From positions 3,908,501 through 3,972,500 of the forward strand of contig NC_092317.1 in NCBI RefSeq assembly GCF_036785885.1: DNA of 64,000 bases. The letters run 5' to 3'. This document shows, one piece after another, positions 36,735-49,970 of this stretch (the first letter of the stretch is position 1; each line of letters begins with the position of its first letter). The translations under genes were made by a program, and so were the position numbers. The DNA comes from Coffea arabica. Lineage: Eukaryota > Streptophyta > Magnoliopsida > Gentianales > Rubiaceae. The notes beneath the pieces are model-generated. The model ran no database searches and was not told where the DNA came from. It worked only from the letters and a program-made list of their open reading frames with translations.

Positions 36735-38035
36735 AGCTTGTTCTGACTGATCAAAGGTGTGGACGGTGAATATGCATGAAGATCTTCTAGTCTAAGTTCT
36801 AGTATTACTTGTAGTAGCCGCTTGAAGCAATAAAGTCTTTTCTGCTGCTTGTGCTTTTCCCTTATAAATGTAACTTCCACTATGTAGTTGGCAAATATGA
36901 AGTTGGTTTCTGTGGCTCTAAGGATCCATGCATTCATGAGTCTCAGCTTAGAATTTTTGGTTAACATTCGATTTGCTATTTTCCTTTTTCACCTTTTATA
37001 TCCTTATAAGGTCGTTGAAGCTCCAGACACGATTCGGCTCTAATGTCTTGATTCTCGGCACAATGATCCGGTTCCAACGTTCTTGAGAGCAAAAGACATA
37101 AACAGATGTAAACAAAAAAGAGACTGTCTGAGAACACAGACGTTTTCTGGTAAATCCTTGGGAACGTAAAGGAATTATGCGTTTGGAAGATTTTTTAAAA
37201 ATAAGTACTCTAATACTATGTGTGATATAATATATGTCGTACGCAAGATTAAAAAAAATGTTACTAAAAAGGTAGAACGTAATTCAAAAAAATATGTTTG
37301 TGACATAAACAAAAAAGAAATTTCAAATAATAATGTATTCAATCACATTTTGTACTGCATGCATCTTTGATAATACGAAAGAAAATGAAAATGAAATTTC
37401 GGAAAAACAAAAAGGAAGTATGAAACTTAACCGAGAAATACATTAATCTTTAGCATCATCAGGACAATAATTTTTTAACTTTTCTAAGTAACAAGTGAAG
37501 TCTTGATTAAAGAAGATTCATTTACGAAAGGATCGGAGTAGCAAATTATAGACCTATGATTAATTGAAGTGATAAATTAGCTCCGGGGAGGAATACGAAT
37601 GACCCCACTAGGTGAAGACCTACATAAGAGCAGGGGGGGAAAAAAGAAAAAAGAAAACTCGTACTAATAAAAATGATATAAAGCTTGATTTCCTATTAAA
37701 TGTGCATCATCATAGAGGACCTGTTGAATAGGAAAAACATACCGTATTGATGCCAAAAGTTTTATAATTAGTCAGCATACACAGAACACTAATTACCTTG
37801 GACTTTTTCTTTTACATGAAATAATCCAATTGTACTAAATTTTTGCAGAACTTTCATGGCTAGGAAGGTAGAGTTATCTGAAATAGCTCTATTTTTAATT
37901 TTAATGGACATTTGTAATCAGACCCTCAATCCACTTATTGATTTGTTCTTTTACACTAAATCAAACTATCATCCTTCTATTTTTAATTTTGTTTTTCTTC
38001 CAATCAAAAAAATTATTTCCTTTCTTTCTCTCAAG
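36735..38035. other. Spacer downstream of the peptide precursor
   Basis: This holds the precursor 3'UTR, with an AATAAA-type poly(A) signal at 36828-36833, and AT-rich non-coding DNA. No gene is supported. Confidence 0.5.
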
Positions 38036-38815
38036 GGATAATGGCAGAAACCTCCCTTGAGGTTTTTAATAATTTCACTTGGCTCCCCTAAAATTTCAAA
38101 AATTACACCTACATCCCTAGCCCATTTAAAATGACAATGCTAACTTTAATATTTTTAATAAAACTCTCTTGCTACCATGCTTATGGAAAGGAAGGATTTT
38201 ATAATTTTTTAACATTTTTTCTTCTTATTCATTTCTCTTTTATTTTATTAGAAGTATAGAAAAACTATCAATGTTGTCCCTAATATCTATCCAAATTAAA
38301 CATTAAACTAGTATTATTTTTTTTTGATAACTTTTAATATCATCCAATTTTTTTGTAACTTTTTTTTTGTTTCAAAATCAAGGATATGTCAACAATGATT
38401 AAAAACAAATAACCCAAAATCACTACTAAATTATGATAGTTTCATCAACAAACTAGTCCATAAACTTTTATTAAAAAAATAGTCCATAAACTTTAAAAGA
38501 AACAAATTATTACTTTTTTCTCTATCTTAAAAAGAATTTATATTTCTAATAAAGCACCATGAAAAATACCCTATTCTAACAAAAGATTTATTATAATAGT
38601 TGATTATCAAATAACAAATATTGGCATGAAAAAATTGACACTCTTTTTGTTTAGAAAAACAAATTGAATTTTATAAGGTAAGGACATTTTAAGGTATTCA
38701 TTAAATTTTTTACTTTATTCTAAAGTTTGATTACCAAAGTGTCAAGTCAAGCGAGGTAAGTGTACCTTTTAAAACGTGAAGAGAACTAAGTGAAATAATC
38801 CCTTTTCTCATTAAA
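38036..38815. mobile_element. Possible TIR element with diverged ends
   Basis: The left end (GAAACCTCCCTTGAGGTTTTTAA then ATTTCACTTGGCTCCCCTAA in sequence) has an imperfect inverted counterpart on the right (AGAGAACTAAGTGAAATAATCCC, about 38781-38803). A similar CCTCAGGAGAGGTTTCT end is at about 19828-19844. The composition is AT-rich and non-coding. It could be a Mutator-like MITE; no target-site duplication was resolved. Confidence 0.4.
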
Positions 38816-38855
38816 TGAGTCCAAAAAAAAAAACAGAAATGTTGTCCCTGAAATG

Positions 38856-39360
38856 CCAAAACTTAGATGTTAAAGTGTAATTTTACTAAATTTTATGGTC
38901 AAAATATAACCTCAAATTTATCCATTTTTAGATTTTTATAAAGTTAATCCTAAATCTGCACTCGCGTGGTATAGGTGACCTGCTAAACCCGGCAGATTTT
39001 AGAAATTCTTTTTTTGAATTACTTTTTTATCCAATTTTTTAATTTGACTAATCACACCAACATCAGCATTGTCGTCTTCTCTTTGGACCTAATTGTAATA
39101 ATATTGAACTTTTTAGGGGCCAAATGCTATTTTACCAAAACTTAGATGTTAAAGTGTAATTTTACTAAATTTTATAGTCAAAATATAACCTCAAATTAAT
39201 CCATTTTTAGAATTTTTATAAAATTAATCCTAAATCTGCACTCACATTGGTATAGGTGATCTGCTAAACCCGGCAGATTTTAGAAATTCTTTTTTTGAAT
39301 TACTTTTTTATCCAATTTTTTAATTTGACTAATCACACCAACATCAGCATTGTTGTCTTT
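38856..39360 (+). repeat. Direct duplication of about 225 bp
   Basis: Unit 1 (38856-39079) and unit 2 (39135-39360) are nearly identical, with CTGCTAAACCCGGCAGATTT in each, and are separated by 55 bp unique DNA. Differences are a few substitutions and one-base indels, so the duplication is fairly recent. Neither unit codes for protein. Confidence 0.9.
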
Positions 39361-39782
39361 TTTACAATTAGATGAAAAAAAATTGAAAACGAATTTGAAA
39401 ATTAGGGTTTCTTTCTTTCTTTGACACTTAGATTTATCATTTATGTTTGTATATAATATCAATATGAATTCATAAACTAAGGAATACATATGGGTATGGG
39501 TTGTGTGTATGAACTATGAACTATGAAATATGAAATGGATTATGGTTTATTAATATTTAAGAATTTATGTACTTATATTATAATTTATATGTTTAGTTAT
39601 ATTATAATTTATTTGTTTATTTAATTATATTATTTTTTATTACATAATGTGATCCAACGGTCCAGTTGAACCATTAACCCGCCAACCTGATGTTGCTGCT
39701 GTGTTGATGCCGGATTGGTTTTAATAATTATGCTATCAACATCCCCATTCTTGGACCATCGCAGCGTGTGCAGTATCACTAG

Positions 39783-40290
39783 GTTTGTTTGGATAGAGTA
39801 TTATTTGAAATAATTACTGTAACATTTTTTATGATGTGATGTATGTGAGATTAAAAGGTACTCCCTCCCTTTTTTTATAACTGACGTCTAAGAAATTTGT
39901 TCTAGTGTATTTTTATCTGTCGTTTTATTATCCCCATACAGTATTAATTATTTTTTCACAATTTTACCCTTTTATCTCTCTTTTTCAATACAGGGTTCTT
40001 AATTACTACTCCTAGTAATTATTGCATTGCTTTTGGCCTAGTAAAACAACACCATTTAGTACTCTAGTGAGAGAAAACATGGGTGAATTGGATAATTAAT
40101 GAGGGTACAAAAGGAAAGTAGTGTACAGATTTAAGCAATGAAAAATTTTTCTTAATTGGTGTGCAAAACCTTAAACGTCAGTTATAAAAAAAGGGAGGGA
40201 GTAATTAAGAATATAAAAATGTGGGTTGAAAAATGTGTTTACGATACAAGTGAAATATTATTTAAAATATTTGTACTATTATGACGTGGG
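39783..40290. mobile_element. MITE disrupted by a Stowaway insertion
   Basis: The left half (39783-39858) reads GTTTGTTTGGATAGAG then TTATTTGAAATAATTACTG and GTGATGTATGTGAGAT. The right half (40204-40290) continues the same element after the inserted Stowaway. A second copy lies at 57500-57650, where the left-half sequence GATAATTATTGTAGCATTTT and GTGATGCATGTGAGAT recur and the end reads ATCCAAACAAACCC. Ends GTTTGTTTGGAT / ATCCAAACAAAC would be its inverted repeats. Superfamily unresolved. Confidence 0.55.
39861..40201. mobile_element. Stowaway MITE with perfect 27 bp inverted repeats
   Basis: Ends start CTCCCTCCCTTTTTTTATAA and are perfectly inverted over 27 bp (39861-39887 and 40175-40201). 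TA flanks both sides (39859-39860 and 40202-40203), the Tc1/mariner target duplication. It is 341 bp and non-coding. Perfect ends imply it is young and may still be mobilised by a transposase elsewhere in the genome. Confidence 0.93.
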
Positions 40291-40396
40291 CTCGTACATT
40301 TCTTTGACTCTTGTAGGCGGGGAAGTTCACAATTTTTTATTCTTTTCTCGATTAACCCTTTTCTATCCTTGGCTTAGTAATTGTCTCTTTCCGGGT

Positions 40397-40611
40397 GCCT
40401 CCACGTGAATGGGCTGGTGGTTGGCGCCTCCTCCTCGGGACCGTTAGGTCCTGGGGTCGAACCTCCGCAGCAACATCAGTTCGCCGTGCATTTAACGTGC
40501 TAGGTCTGGTTGGGGCGCTGGGTCGGGTCGGAGTGGGGATTAGTCGGGCCGCCTTTACGGACTTGACCCGGACACCCCACTCCGTCGACAAAAAAAAAAA
40601 AAAAAAAAAAA
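40397..40611 (+). mobile_element. Young tRNA-derived SINE with poly(A) tail
   Basis: The body is about 192 bp with a tRNA-like 5' part (TGGGCTGGTGGTTGG as A box region, GGGTCGAACCTCC at about 40454-40466 as B box). It ends in a run of about 22 A residues (40590-40611). An exact 16 bp target-site duplication, TTGTCTCTTTCCGGGT, flanks it at 40381-40396 and 40612-40627. A perfect duplication and intact tail show a recent LINE-mediated insertion. Confidence 0.93.
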
Positions 40612-41236
40612 TTGTCTCTTTCCGGGTACTGAAGAACTGTGAAAAATTGCTGCCCAGCAAAATATCAACACTCCAAAGTCACCGCTTGCCATTTCATGAT
40701 TTCAACCACCAACATGTTTCCAACAGCCTGAGAGTCGGAAATGTATTGCGGAGAACAAACAAGAAATACCTGGTCCCTTCTCAGTAATATTTCTCCGTCA
40801 TAAATAGTGTAAACAAATTTCTTCGTATCGCCGGCGTTAGGGTTTTTCTTATCGGAACGGCTCAAGAATTTGCGGTTCGTTAATTTAATCTCTCTCGAGT
40901 TTAGGGGTTTAAACCCCTCCAAGTCCAAGCCTTTCTTTGCTACCCAAGTTCTTTTTTATTATTTATTTATTTATTTGTTTTTCTTGGCGCATTGAACATT
41001 TCTTGAAATTTAGGACGGGCGGTTCGCGCACCTGGGACGACGTAGAAGCATAACCTGCGAGACGGAATAGGTGTTTATTCAGTAAAACGCTGCTGGCCTG
41101 GCAACTGGCATGGTGTTTGAAACCTAATTAGCTGCTGCAAATTATCCCTGAAATTACCCCTTTTCTCAAACAACCAAATGAGCCCATAGGCCTCGGGGAG
41201 CCGTAACTCATAAACGTTGTCCTAAGAAAACGATTT

Positions 41237-41334
41237 TTCCCTGCTGGAGACTCACTCTCCATAGCAGGTGCGCGACACGGGTCGGATTCGGATTAGTCGG
41301 GCAAAGCCCGGATACCGGGCGGGCAACCAAAAAA
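41237..41334 (+). mobile_element. 5'-truncated SINE just upstream of PIGF
   Basis: About 98 bp related to the 3' half of the SINE at 40397 (shared GGGTCGGA and GGATTAGTCGGGC, then CCCGGA.ACC). It ends GGGCAACC plus an A run. A 13 bp duplication AAGAAAACGATTT flanks it (41224-41236 and 41335-41347). The tRNA-like head is absent. It sits 130 bp before the PIGF start codon, inside the promoter or 5'UTR. Confidence 0.8.
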
Positions 41335-41464
41335 AAGAAAACGATTTCTTCCTTTCACTAGAGGTCTAGAAGCACGCTTTTTAAAGATGGTATTGCTCGA
41401 AACAGAAACGAAGTACAGTCCCTCTTTCACTCTTTAGCGCTTATTTCTGGAAAAAACGGACAAA

Positions 41465-44359
41465 ATGGCGAAGAAGGAGACTGGAGCTTCTGACGTGCGA
41501 ATCGACAGCGTAGTAATAACACCATGGAAGGCCCTTCTAACGAACGTAACCTGCGGAGTAGGATTAGGAGTAGCTTTCCATGCTGCCAATAATTTCTACT
41601 CCATCAATTTGATTCAAAATCCGGCAAAAACCCTCCGTCTGATCTGGGTACTGACCATATCTATCAATTCCTGTCAACTCCAAGTTGATTATTTCTCATT
41701 TTTTAGTTTTCTAATCTCTCTCTCTCTTTTTCAATTGTTGGTTTGATTTTTTGAAGGTTATTGAGGCTCCAGTCGTGATTCTGCTGTACAGTCTCTTTCG
41801 ACATCGTCCTAATCAATGCTCTGTAATTCCAATTAATCCCATTTCCTCGTCTGATTAATTTCTTTTTTTTTGTTGGTTATTTTTATATGTTAATCTCTTC
41901 TTTTTAACTATTAAACGAGGTTTTGATATGTGTATTGGACAGTACTTGAAAGCCGTAGTACGAGGTTTGTTGGCACTACCTGCTGGTTAGTCGTTCATTG
42001 CTTTTTTGTTTTTATATAATTTAATTAACTTTTATCACTCAAACTTCTTGGTTAAGTGGTTGGGATTTCAAAAGTTGCAATCTTTAATTGCTCTGTGCTC
42101 TTTATTTTTGTTTCTTATTATTTTTTAAAAATTTATGAAGTGATTTCTTTCTTTGAAGGTTAATGATGTACAAGTAATAGATAAAGTTGAAGGCTTTGAG
42201 AAGTAATTTTTAGTAATTTATAGGTTGAAAAGAGTTACGCTAGCACTGTTTAGCACTTGTACCTGTAAAAAGATAGGTTATTTGAATACAGAACAAGGAT
42301 ATTACTTGAGGACTCATTCTTACACAACTTTCTATCTTTTGTTTCAATACTTTGCCTGCACTAGTGGTATAATAGCTTTATAGCTGAATGTTCGTCTGTC
42401 AATACTTGCTTAACATTTTTTGTTATTTTGTTGTCTTTTTCATTATATTGGATTCTAAGTATGTTGGTTTTTGCATGTAAATACACAGGGGCAGTAGTGA
42501 ATGCACTTGGAGCTATAGCATTGGGAGCACCCATGATTCAGTATGTAACTTATCTGGGTTGTTTCCAGTCTATTTATTATGATTTTGAGAACTACTGAGG
42601 TTAAACTTCAGGTTGGACAAATGGTCTCTGTTCTATTCTATCCCATGGTACAGAACTGCTCGTCGATGTTATGGAGTATAGCAAATCCTAGACTATCTTG
42701 CACTGAAATGGGTGAATAGCAGTAACCATTACTATGATCAAATAGACATGTGCAGAATAATACAAATCCTGAGTAGCAAGCATGAAAAAGAGTTTTTTTT
42801 TTTTAAATTATAGTTCAGGAGTTATTTTGACACTTCACAACTATTTTGTGGAACAAATTGAGATAATTTTCACAGTTTTTATCGTTATCTTGGATCGGAT
42901 GTTTTATTCTGTGGTTAATTACAGGAACTTCAACAGGACCCTCCACTGGTCTCTTCTGATGTCAGTGCTTACTGTAAGTGTTTCATTTGACATCTCATTT
43001 GCCATTCTGTATCTCATGCTTCAGTAAACTCCTGGATCAACTGGACTAGCTCCGAAATTTGTGCTGGAAACCTAGTAACTTGATGTAAAATTTGCTTTGT
43101 TTTTGTAAGTAATCATAGATAACCATCAAATTTTCCTCTGTGCCATAAGGATCTTAATCAGTCATTTCCTGGTCTGTAAAACTTCTGCTGCTGTTGGCAG
43201 TGTGTCCCAGCAGCTTCTGTGTTTGGTTCTTCTTGGGCTGACTGGCACCGGATATTTGCTCACACAAAGTAAGCATATGAAACTAATGTGATTTTATTTT
43301 GCCGACATCATTCCCTTTTTGTTTTTCTAGCATTGAGAAGTAATACTCGTGTTATTTGACTTCTGCAATTGTTCGTAACTTTTTGTTAGGCCAAGTGGAC
43401 CTATAGAGTACATGATCTGCCTACCTGCTCATGGAGCTGTCATTGGAGCATGGTTTGGCGCTTGGCCAATGCCACTTGACTGGGAAAGACCATGGCAGGT
43501 AGGCTTACCTTCCTATCGAATACCGGTCATTTGAAACTTAGATGATTTTTGCATTCCTTTTATCTACAGTTTTGACTCTCTCTCTCTCTCTCTCTTTTTT
43601 TCTTCTTCTTCTTTTCTTACTGTGTACATCAAGAGTTTGTTCATCAAGAACTTAGTAGTAAGAGTGGCTCAGAAACCATTGATACCTTCAGGAGTGCCCT
43701 GAGGTCTACCATCACATGGCCAAAAAATCTTCTCTTGTTACATTCTCCAAAATAACACAAAAGTAAAGTATGGAACTTGATATGTTAATGCAGCGTATGA
43801 TATAGTCAGGGTTCCCTGTTGACAATTCAATAATTGATGCTTAGCTTTCATGGTTAGATTGTTGTGTTGGCTCTGATATTCTTGTTGTTCACTTTGCCTT
43901 TTCATATAAAGATGCCATATTAACATTGCCTTAGTATGAATTTTAGACCCTGCACATGAAATTGAGTCTTGAAAAGCACTGGAGAGATGGTGAGGGTTTA
44001 CGCATAGTAGTCCTGATGTGGTTCTGATAATTCCATGATGTAGTGATGTGTTGATATATTGTTCCAAGCATAATCTCCTAGGTCATGTTAGTTGCAATGG
44101 TTTTGGTAAATGTACTTGACCATATATGTTCGAGCTTGGCAATTAGATTCTAACTGTTGGATATTGTTCAGCCTTGGTTTGCAGCATGTGGTTCAGTTGT
44201 CATGCTTTGTACCCTGAGACTGAAAGTATTTGAATTTGTTTGTAGGACTGGCCGGTTTGTGTGAGCTATGGAGCTTTGGCTGGGTACTTTGTCGGGATGG
44301 CGGCAGCTTTTGGTTTTGTCCTCTTCCTAAATAAACGAAGGCATGTAAAAGGAGACTAA
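41465..44359 (+). CDS. PIGF: PIG-F, GPI ethanolamine-phosphate transferase stabilising subunit
   Basis: Eight exons, 41465-41647, 41757-41822, 41943-41985, 42489-42540, 42925-42973, 43201-43268, 43390-43498 and 44246-44359, join in frame to 227 residues, the usual PIG-F size. All introns are GT-AG. PIG-F is an ER multi-pass membrane protein that partners PIG-O and PIG-G and is needed to add ethanolamine phosphate to the GPI anchor. Hydrophobic segments include ALPAGAVVNALGAIALGAPM and GALAGYFVGMAAAFGFVLFL. Family-typical stretches are FGSSWADWHRIFAHTKP (about 141-157) and CLPAHGAVIGAWFGAWPMPL followed by DWERPWQDWP. The C-terminus NKRRHVKGD is a basic tail. Splice sites were placed by frame and protein continuity. 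Confidence 0.92.
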
Positions 44360-46846
44360 TGATGGAGAATTCGACATTAATCTTATTGGAGGTTGCTATC
44401 GATGACCCTATTGATAGACTGAGTTGCATCCAGCTGACCATAGGACCTCACCTGCTGAGCGGAGGTTTTGTAATTTTTTCCCAGTAACACTACAAAACTC
44501 ATCCCTCCCCAGAACTTTTCTTTTTGCCCGGGCAATGCAATTTGCAGAAACTTAGAAGTACCTTTGGTTCCCACTGGAAGTTCATTCTTTACCCTTTCTT
44601 TTCTCTTTCTTTTTCCCACTGTAACTCTATTTCTTCCATTATGATCTGCTACTGTCTTCTAAAGGGAAAATCCTCGTCTGGTGTATGCTGAGGTTGTGAA
44701 CAAGAAGGATGTTATTCCTGAGAGATTAGCATCCATGGCACACATTCCTCAAATTTTCGCTTTCCATTGTGAAAAGCTTGAATTACTGAGTCCTGGTTTT
44801 TGCTTACAGGTGAAGATATTTCACAGCCATTGTTTATGCTTTGTCTTTCAAATAAACTTTGGGCAGATGGGACACTTTATACCTTTTTTTAACCCACCAT
44901 GTTTGTACATTTCCACTTCTCATTGACTCACCATGACTTTTGACGAGGATAAGCAGAGACACAAACCAGGTCACCACTCATCACCCATCACTCACTAATC
45001 TTGTAATAGTGCTGCAATTAATGATGCAAGGACCAGTACGTACCCAAATCTTATTTGTCCATTTTCTAAATCTACCCAAGAAAAAAGTATGGTACCATGC
45101 CAACTGATCTTTTCCTTTTCATGCTTTACCATGCTACGAATGAGGGATTAGGCAACAAAATACCAAAAAAATAATAATAATAAAGAAGGAGAATTTTGTT
45201 TAGCATTCAAGCTCATCAAAAGGCAATTCAAGCCATTGGCCAACAAGCCTAGCGGTGGCGGGAAAATTTACCGGACGATAACGAGCACCCTTTCTTTCCA
45301 AGCCTCCGGTTCTGTAACTCCGCGTTCTCGTCACGCCATGTTATGCGTACGTGCATGCTAGACTTCCATAAAAGCCCTTGGGCATTCCATCACAATGACA
45401 ATATTGCCCCAACAATGACCAAATGTCGTGCCATTATAGGCTCGTCACTCATCAAACTGTCACAGCCGGTCAAGCTACCGGCACTGCCACATCATCGAGG
45501 AGCTCAACCCGCGATGCCCCAGATGGCTCCTCTCTTTGTTACACGTGTAACGGAGAAAATTGCAAAAGTGGGCCCTACAACCGAACCCTTTAAAACTCTC
45601 TTAGAGCCCTAAGCGCCAAAAAAAAAAACCCCCACCTTTCCCCCTCCCCTCCCCTAACCCCAGGCCACTCTCAAGTCACAACCCCCAAAATCTCTCAAAA
45701 ACCCCTTCACTTTCTCTCTCTAGAAAAAATCGCTTCTTTGAAATTTCTCCGATCATCTGTTTCCATCATCAACTGGTACCTCCACTTCAGCAACTGGTAC
45801 TTGTTTTTAACATTTCTATATGCATATGGGTTTAGTTCTCGATTTTAATTTGGAGCTTTTCTTCTTTTTTTTTTTAAAAAAAAATTCTTATTTAAGCTTT
45901 ATTTTTTTGCCTGTCCTGTATTTAATGTGTTCGGTGCCTTTTGTTTTTTCTTTTTTGGTTGTTGGATGATGCAATTTTTAGACTTCTGTAATTCTTTTAG
46001 TGCTTTTGGTGTGGTTTCTTGGATTATCGTAACCATTAACTGTGGGCATGTCTGGGCTTTTGGAAGTCTACAACAATTTTCGAAGATATTAATCGCAACA
46101 GGGTTTAGGGCTTTTCTAGAATTGGAGGTTGTATTCATCTGTTTGCTGTGTATATCTTGCGCACAGATGGCGGTTTTTTTTTTTTTCTTTCTTGAAATGT
46201 TTGAGCTCAAATTTTGCTGGGTGATTTCCATCCGATTTCTCATTATTGGGACTCACAAATATTACCAGCAAATTATTTCATGTCTTGGTTCTGATGAAAA
46301 TGTTATTGAGGGAGATACTGTATTTACCTATATGCATACAAACGAATTGCTGATACCCTTTTTCCTCCCTTTTTTTTTGGGTACTTAGACGGGATTTATT
46401 GATTTGAGCAATAAATGGGCACGATCACTGTTCAGACAAGGTGGTTTAGGACTCTCTCTTTATTAGATCTTAGGTTTGTGTGCTTTTTGTTAAATTTGGA
46501 GTATTCAGCAAGAATTATGCCAGGTTTTGTTAATCGCTGGCGAGATAGTGTGCACCTACTTTCCAATTTTGCAAATGTGATGTAATTATCCCTTTATTCC
46601 ATTTCAAGTTCTTTTTGCACATTTTACTTGAGAAATGAGATTTGATGTGTTCACCTATAGAAATTGCTTATGCTTGGTCTTCTCCCTTTAACTGTCAGCT
46701 TCTACTAATCTTGATCAGTTTAGAGATTTGCTTGTATGTTTGCTGGTGCTGGGTATTTTGCATTGACATTCTACTGTGTATCGTTTTACAGAGTTAGACT
46801 GGTAGACATCACTCTCTTGACTTGTCTCTCCACTCTGAAACTAATT
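44360..46846. other. PIGF 3' flank and promoter/5'UTR of the RING gene
   Basis: The first few hundred bases are probably PIGF 3'UTR. A C/T-rich stretch at about 45610-45730 followed by splice-like sequence probably holds the untranslated first exon of the RING gene. A long intron would end at TTTTACAG (46792), just before the exon with the ATG at 46847. No other gene is seen. Confidence 0.5.
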
Positions 46847-49800
46847 ATGGGATTTGACAAGCCAAATGATGAGCAATATCCACCCATGCCATTGCAGGGT
46901 GATGGTGGATGTATGTTTGCCAGTAGGGAAGGTGGAACTGTTGACTGTGGTCAGAATTTTCCAAGCTGTACCAGTTCTGCTGACTTTTCATTCCCATATG
47001 TATCTCTGGCTAATTCTGCTTGGAATGACATGCATGCAACCCATCATTCTTACCCACATGACCTTAGAAATGGTAGCCATTTGATGACTGGTCTAATGGG
47101 GCTTGACAACTTGCAAAGTCAGGACAACCTTAATTTGCATAGTCTCAGAGGTAATGTGTTTATGTACCTTGGCAATCTCAGAGCTTCTGAAAGTTTATAT
47201 CCTGAAGGAAAATTAGAAAAGATGTTGGTTAATTAACTAAAGTAATATTGTTATTTCAGGTAGCTTGAGGAATGTAGATGTTCAGAATACTCAGGCTAAC
47301 ATAAATTTTTTGCCAACTGGGAGTAAAGCTGCTGGAGATTACCAAATGAATGTTCTGGGAGGAGAGGCAGAAGGTAGTACCGTAAACTGGTCACAGATTA
47401 GTGAGAGTTCTTTAAATTTAGGATGTGGTGCATCCTTGTCACACCAAAATACAAGTTTCCTTGAAGCTGGAGTTAGAAATGATGTCAAAGTAAATGCCTT
47501 CCATCCAAGACAAGTGGACGGAAGTTTTTTAACCCTTGGAATTGGAGGTAATCCAGAGACAAGAGCTAAATCTAAATTTGATTCCCGAGAGGTCGCCAAT
47601 AAACTGGTGGAAGCAGTTGGGCCCCAAAGCAGCAGTTCCCAAATTCAACCTGCCACAAGTCTATCAAGTTTTCAAACTTATCCTGGCTGTTCTCCAAGTA
47701 CTGTATACAAACTAGGTGACTGGACAACCTCTAAAAATGTTGATGCTATTGTTGGGATGCGTTCAAGCCCATTTATCAGTCCTCAGATGCCAGAAGCTTT
47801 TAAGCAATATGATTTCTTTGAGAATAATGCTAAGAATACAAGTTTTGTCGATGAGTCTATGGGAAGAAATTCTGCACTAGAATCTTATAAATTTTTTCAA
47901 GGTGATCCTTCTCCATCTTCATTGCCGTTTAATAGCACTTATGCTTGCGTCCCCCAACCTGGATATACCAAACAGTCAGAGTTGGGATCAGAAGCCTTCG
48001 AGTCTACCTGGGTGTCCACTCAACCAGCCAGAGACCTTCTGTGGAATTCTCATTCTATAGAGCCAGGAAATATCTCATCCTCCTTTGGTTCCCATTGTAG
48101 CAGCCTGAGGGATGTCTCTCTCCCACAGGATTACTTAGGTGAGTTTTAGAAGTTGTTTCCTGTCTCTTGTCACTTACGAGTGTAGATTACAAATTTGGCT
48201 GGAAGGTTGTCATTTTTATGTTTATCTCATAAACAAAGTCAAAGTTGGGTTCAATGATTTTTATTGTCATCAAGCTGTCTAAGTTTCTTTATGTCTTGAA
48301 TGACCAAATTACGGTTGCACAAAGGTCCATATTTTTTAATTTACTTCTTTAGAAAAAAGGAGGAATTGTTTCCCCTTTTTTATGACAAAACTAGTATATG
48401 GATAAAGTCACAATCCATGGCAGGCAATTTCCTTGGACTGAGATGGAAGCTTTTCATTCAAGTGCCCAAAGTGATACATGCCTACATTCACTGTTGTTGT
48501 GAATTCTCTAGCAGCATGACAACTTTTCTTATTGCATTGAGTGTAAGCTTATCTGTAATTTGGGTTGTAGACTGTGTAGAAATTTGCCAATTAATAAAGA
48601 TTTATAAGGTAATGAGAGTTGGAATTGATTTTGATTTTTGCTGTTCCACACCTGAGACAGAGAAGCAAAAAATGTTAGCTTGTGTTAGTATAGCCATTAT
48701 CACTTAGAACAATCTGTGAACCTCAACTTCAGGAATTTCTGTGCTTCCATCAGAGGGTTGTGCAGCTCAAGCTGTTGGAAGTGGTGATCAGTGTGCCAGT
48801 GGTCAGCCAGATGGTGAGTGCATCTCATTTATGCGTATTTGCATCACATACAAATGTACAAACTCCTTACATGCCAACTACTTTGCATTTTATATGCAAT
48901 TCTTTGTTTAAGAAGCTTTTGAAACTCCTTTGGCATTACCATTTTTCTGCCAATTAGGAGAAAAAGGAAAAGCTTTTGTCAGATATCAAGAACGTGTTCA
49001 CATAAACACAATGGCCTGATCTACTTTTCTGTTAGTTCTTTAACATTATTTTGTAGCCTAGTTCAATTTGGATGGAAATGAGATTATCTCAAGTAGTTTC
49101 TTTCCTTTAAATAAAATTTCTTCAAGTGATTATGGCCGTGGTATCTCACACAGGAAGTGTTCATTTATTATTTTACTCGGCCGTACCTGATCTTTTGTAT
49201 GTCCAATTAAAGTGATTGTGATCATGACTTCTACAATGTACTGAACTTGTTAAGTTTGGGGCTTGGGAACTAGAGGAAAATTTGTGGAGTTTGCGATAGT
49301 GTATGGTCTGATAGTGCTTAAACTAAATGTTTTTCCCCTCGTATAGAATCAAATAACAGCAAAATGGACCAATATTTTTCATCTGCTATCCTTGAATTAA
49401 CTAGCACAATGAAGTGAGCAAATTTCATGGTAAGCATTTACTTGCTACTATTCTTCTGCAGGCCATGTATCTTCTCCTTACAAGGTTAATTCTGCACCGC
49501 ATTTTCGAAGCACCAATTATCCCAAGAATACCAGTCTTCTGATTGCAGAGGGTAGTGCTAACAAGCCTGCTATACGTGCTCCATTTCCTCGAAGGCTAGG
49601 GGTACAAATTGATGATCCTGCTGCTACTCAATCCGCTACTGGAAGTGTATTATCCGAGAATATGGGAGCCCAGACTAGGAGTAAGTAATTCTCAATTCAA
49701 AAGCAGCTCAATCCTTTTCATGATGCAGTTGAATATCATATCCTGTGGGCTGTTTGATTTAGTATATTGGGCTGCATTTTTTCTGTTTTGTCCTTCTTGA

Positions 49801-49939
49801 GACCTTAACAAGAATAGTGCTTTAAGGATGACTACAGCATTTTTGACACCCCAATGCTCGAAAAAAGTTCACCACCCACCAGAACCCCCCAAAAAGGGGG
49901 AAAAAAGATGAGAGAGAGGGAGAGGGAGAGGTTTTTTTC

Positions 49940-49970
<31 letters not shown>

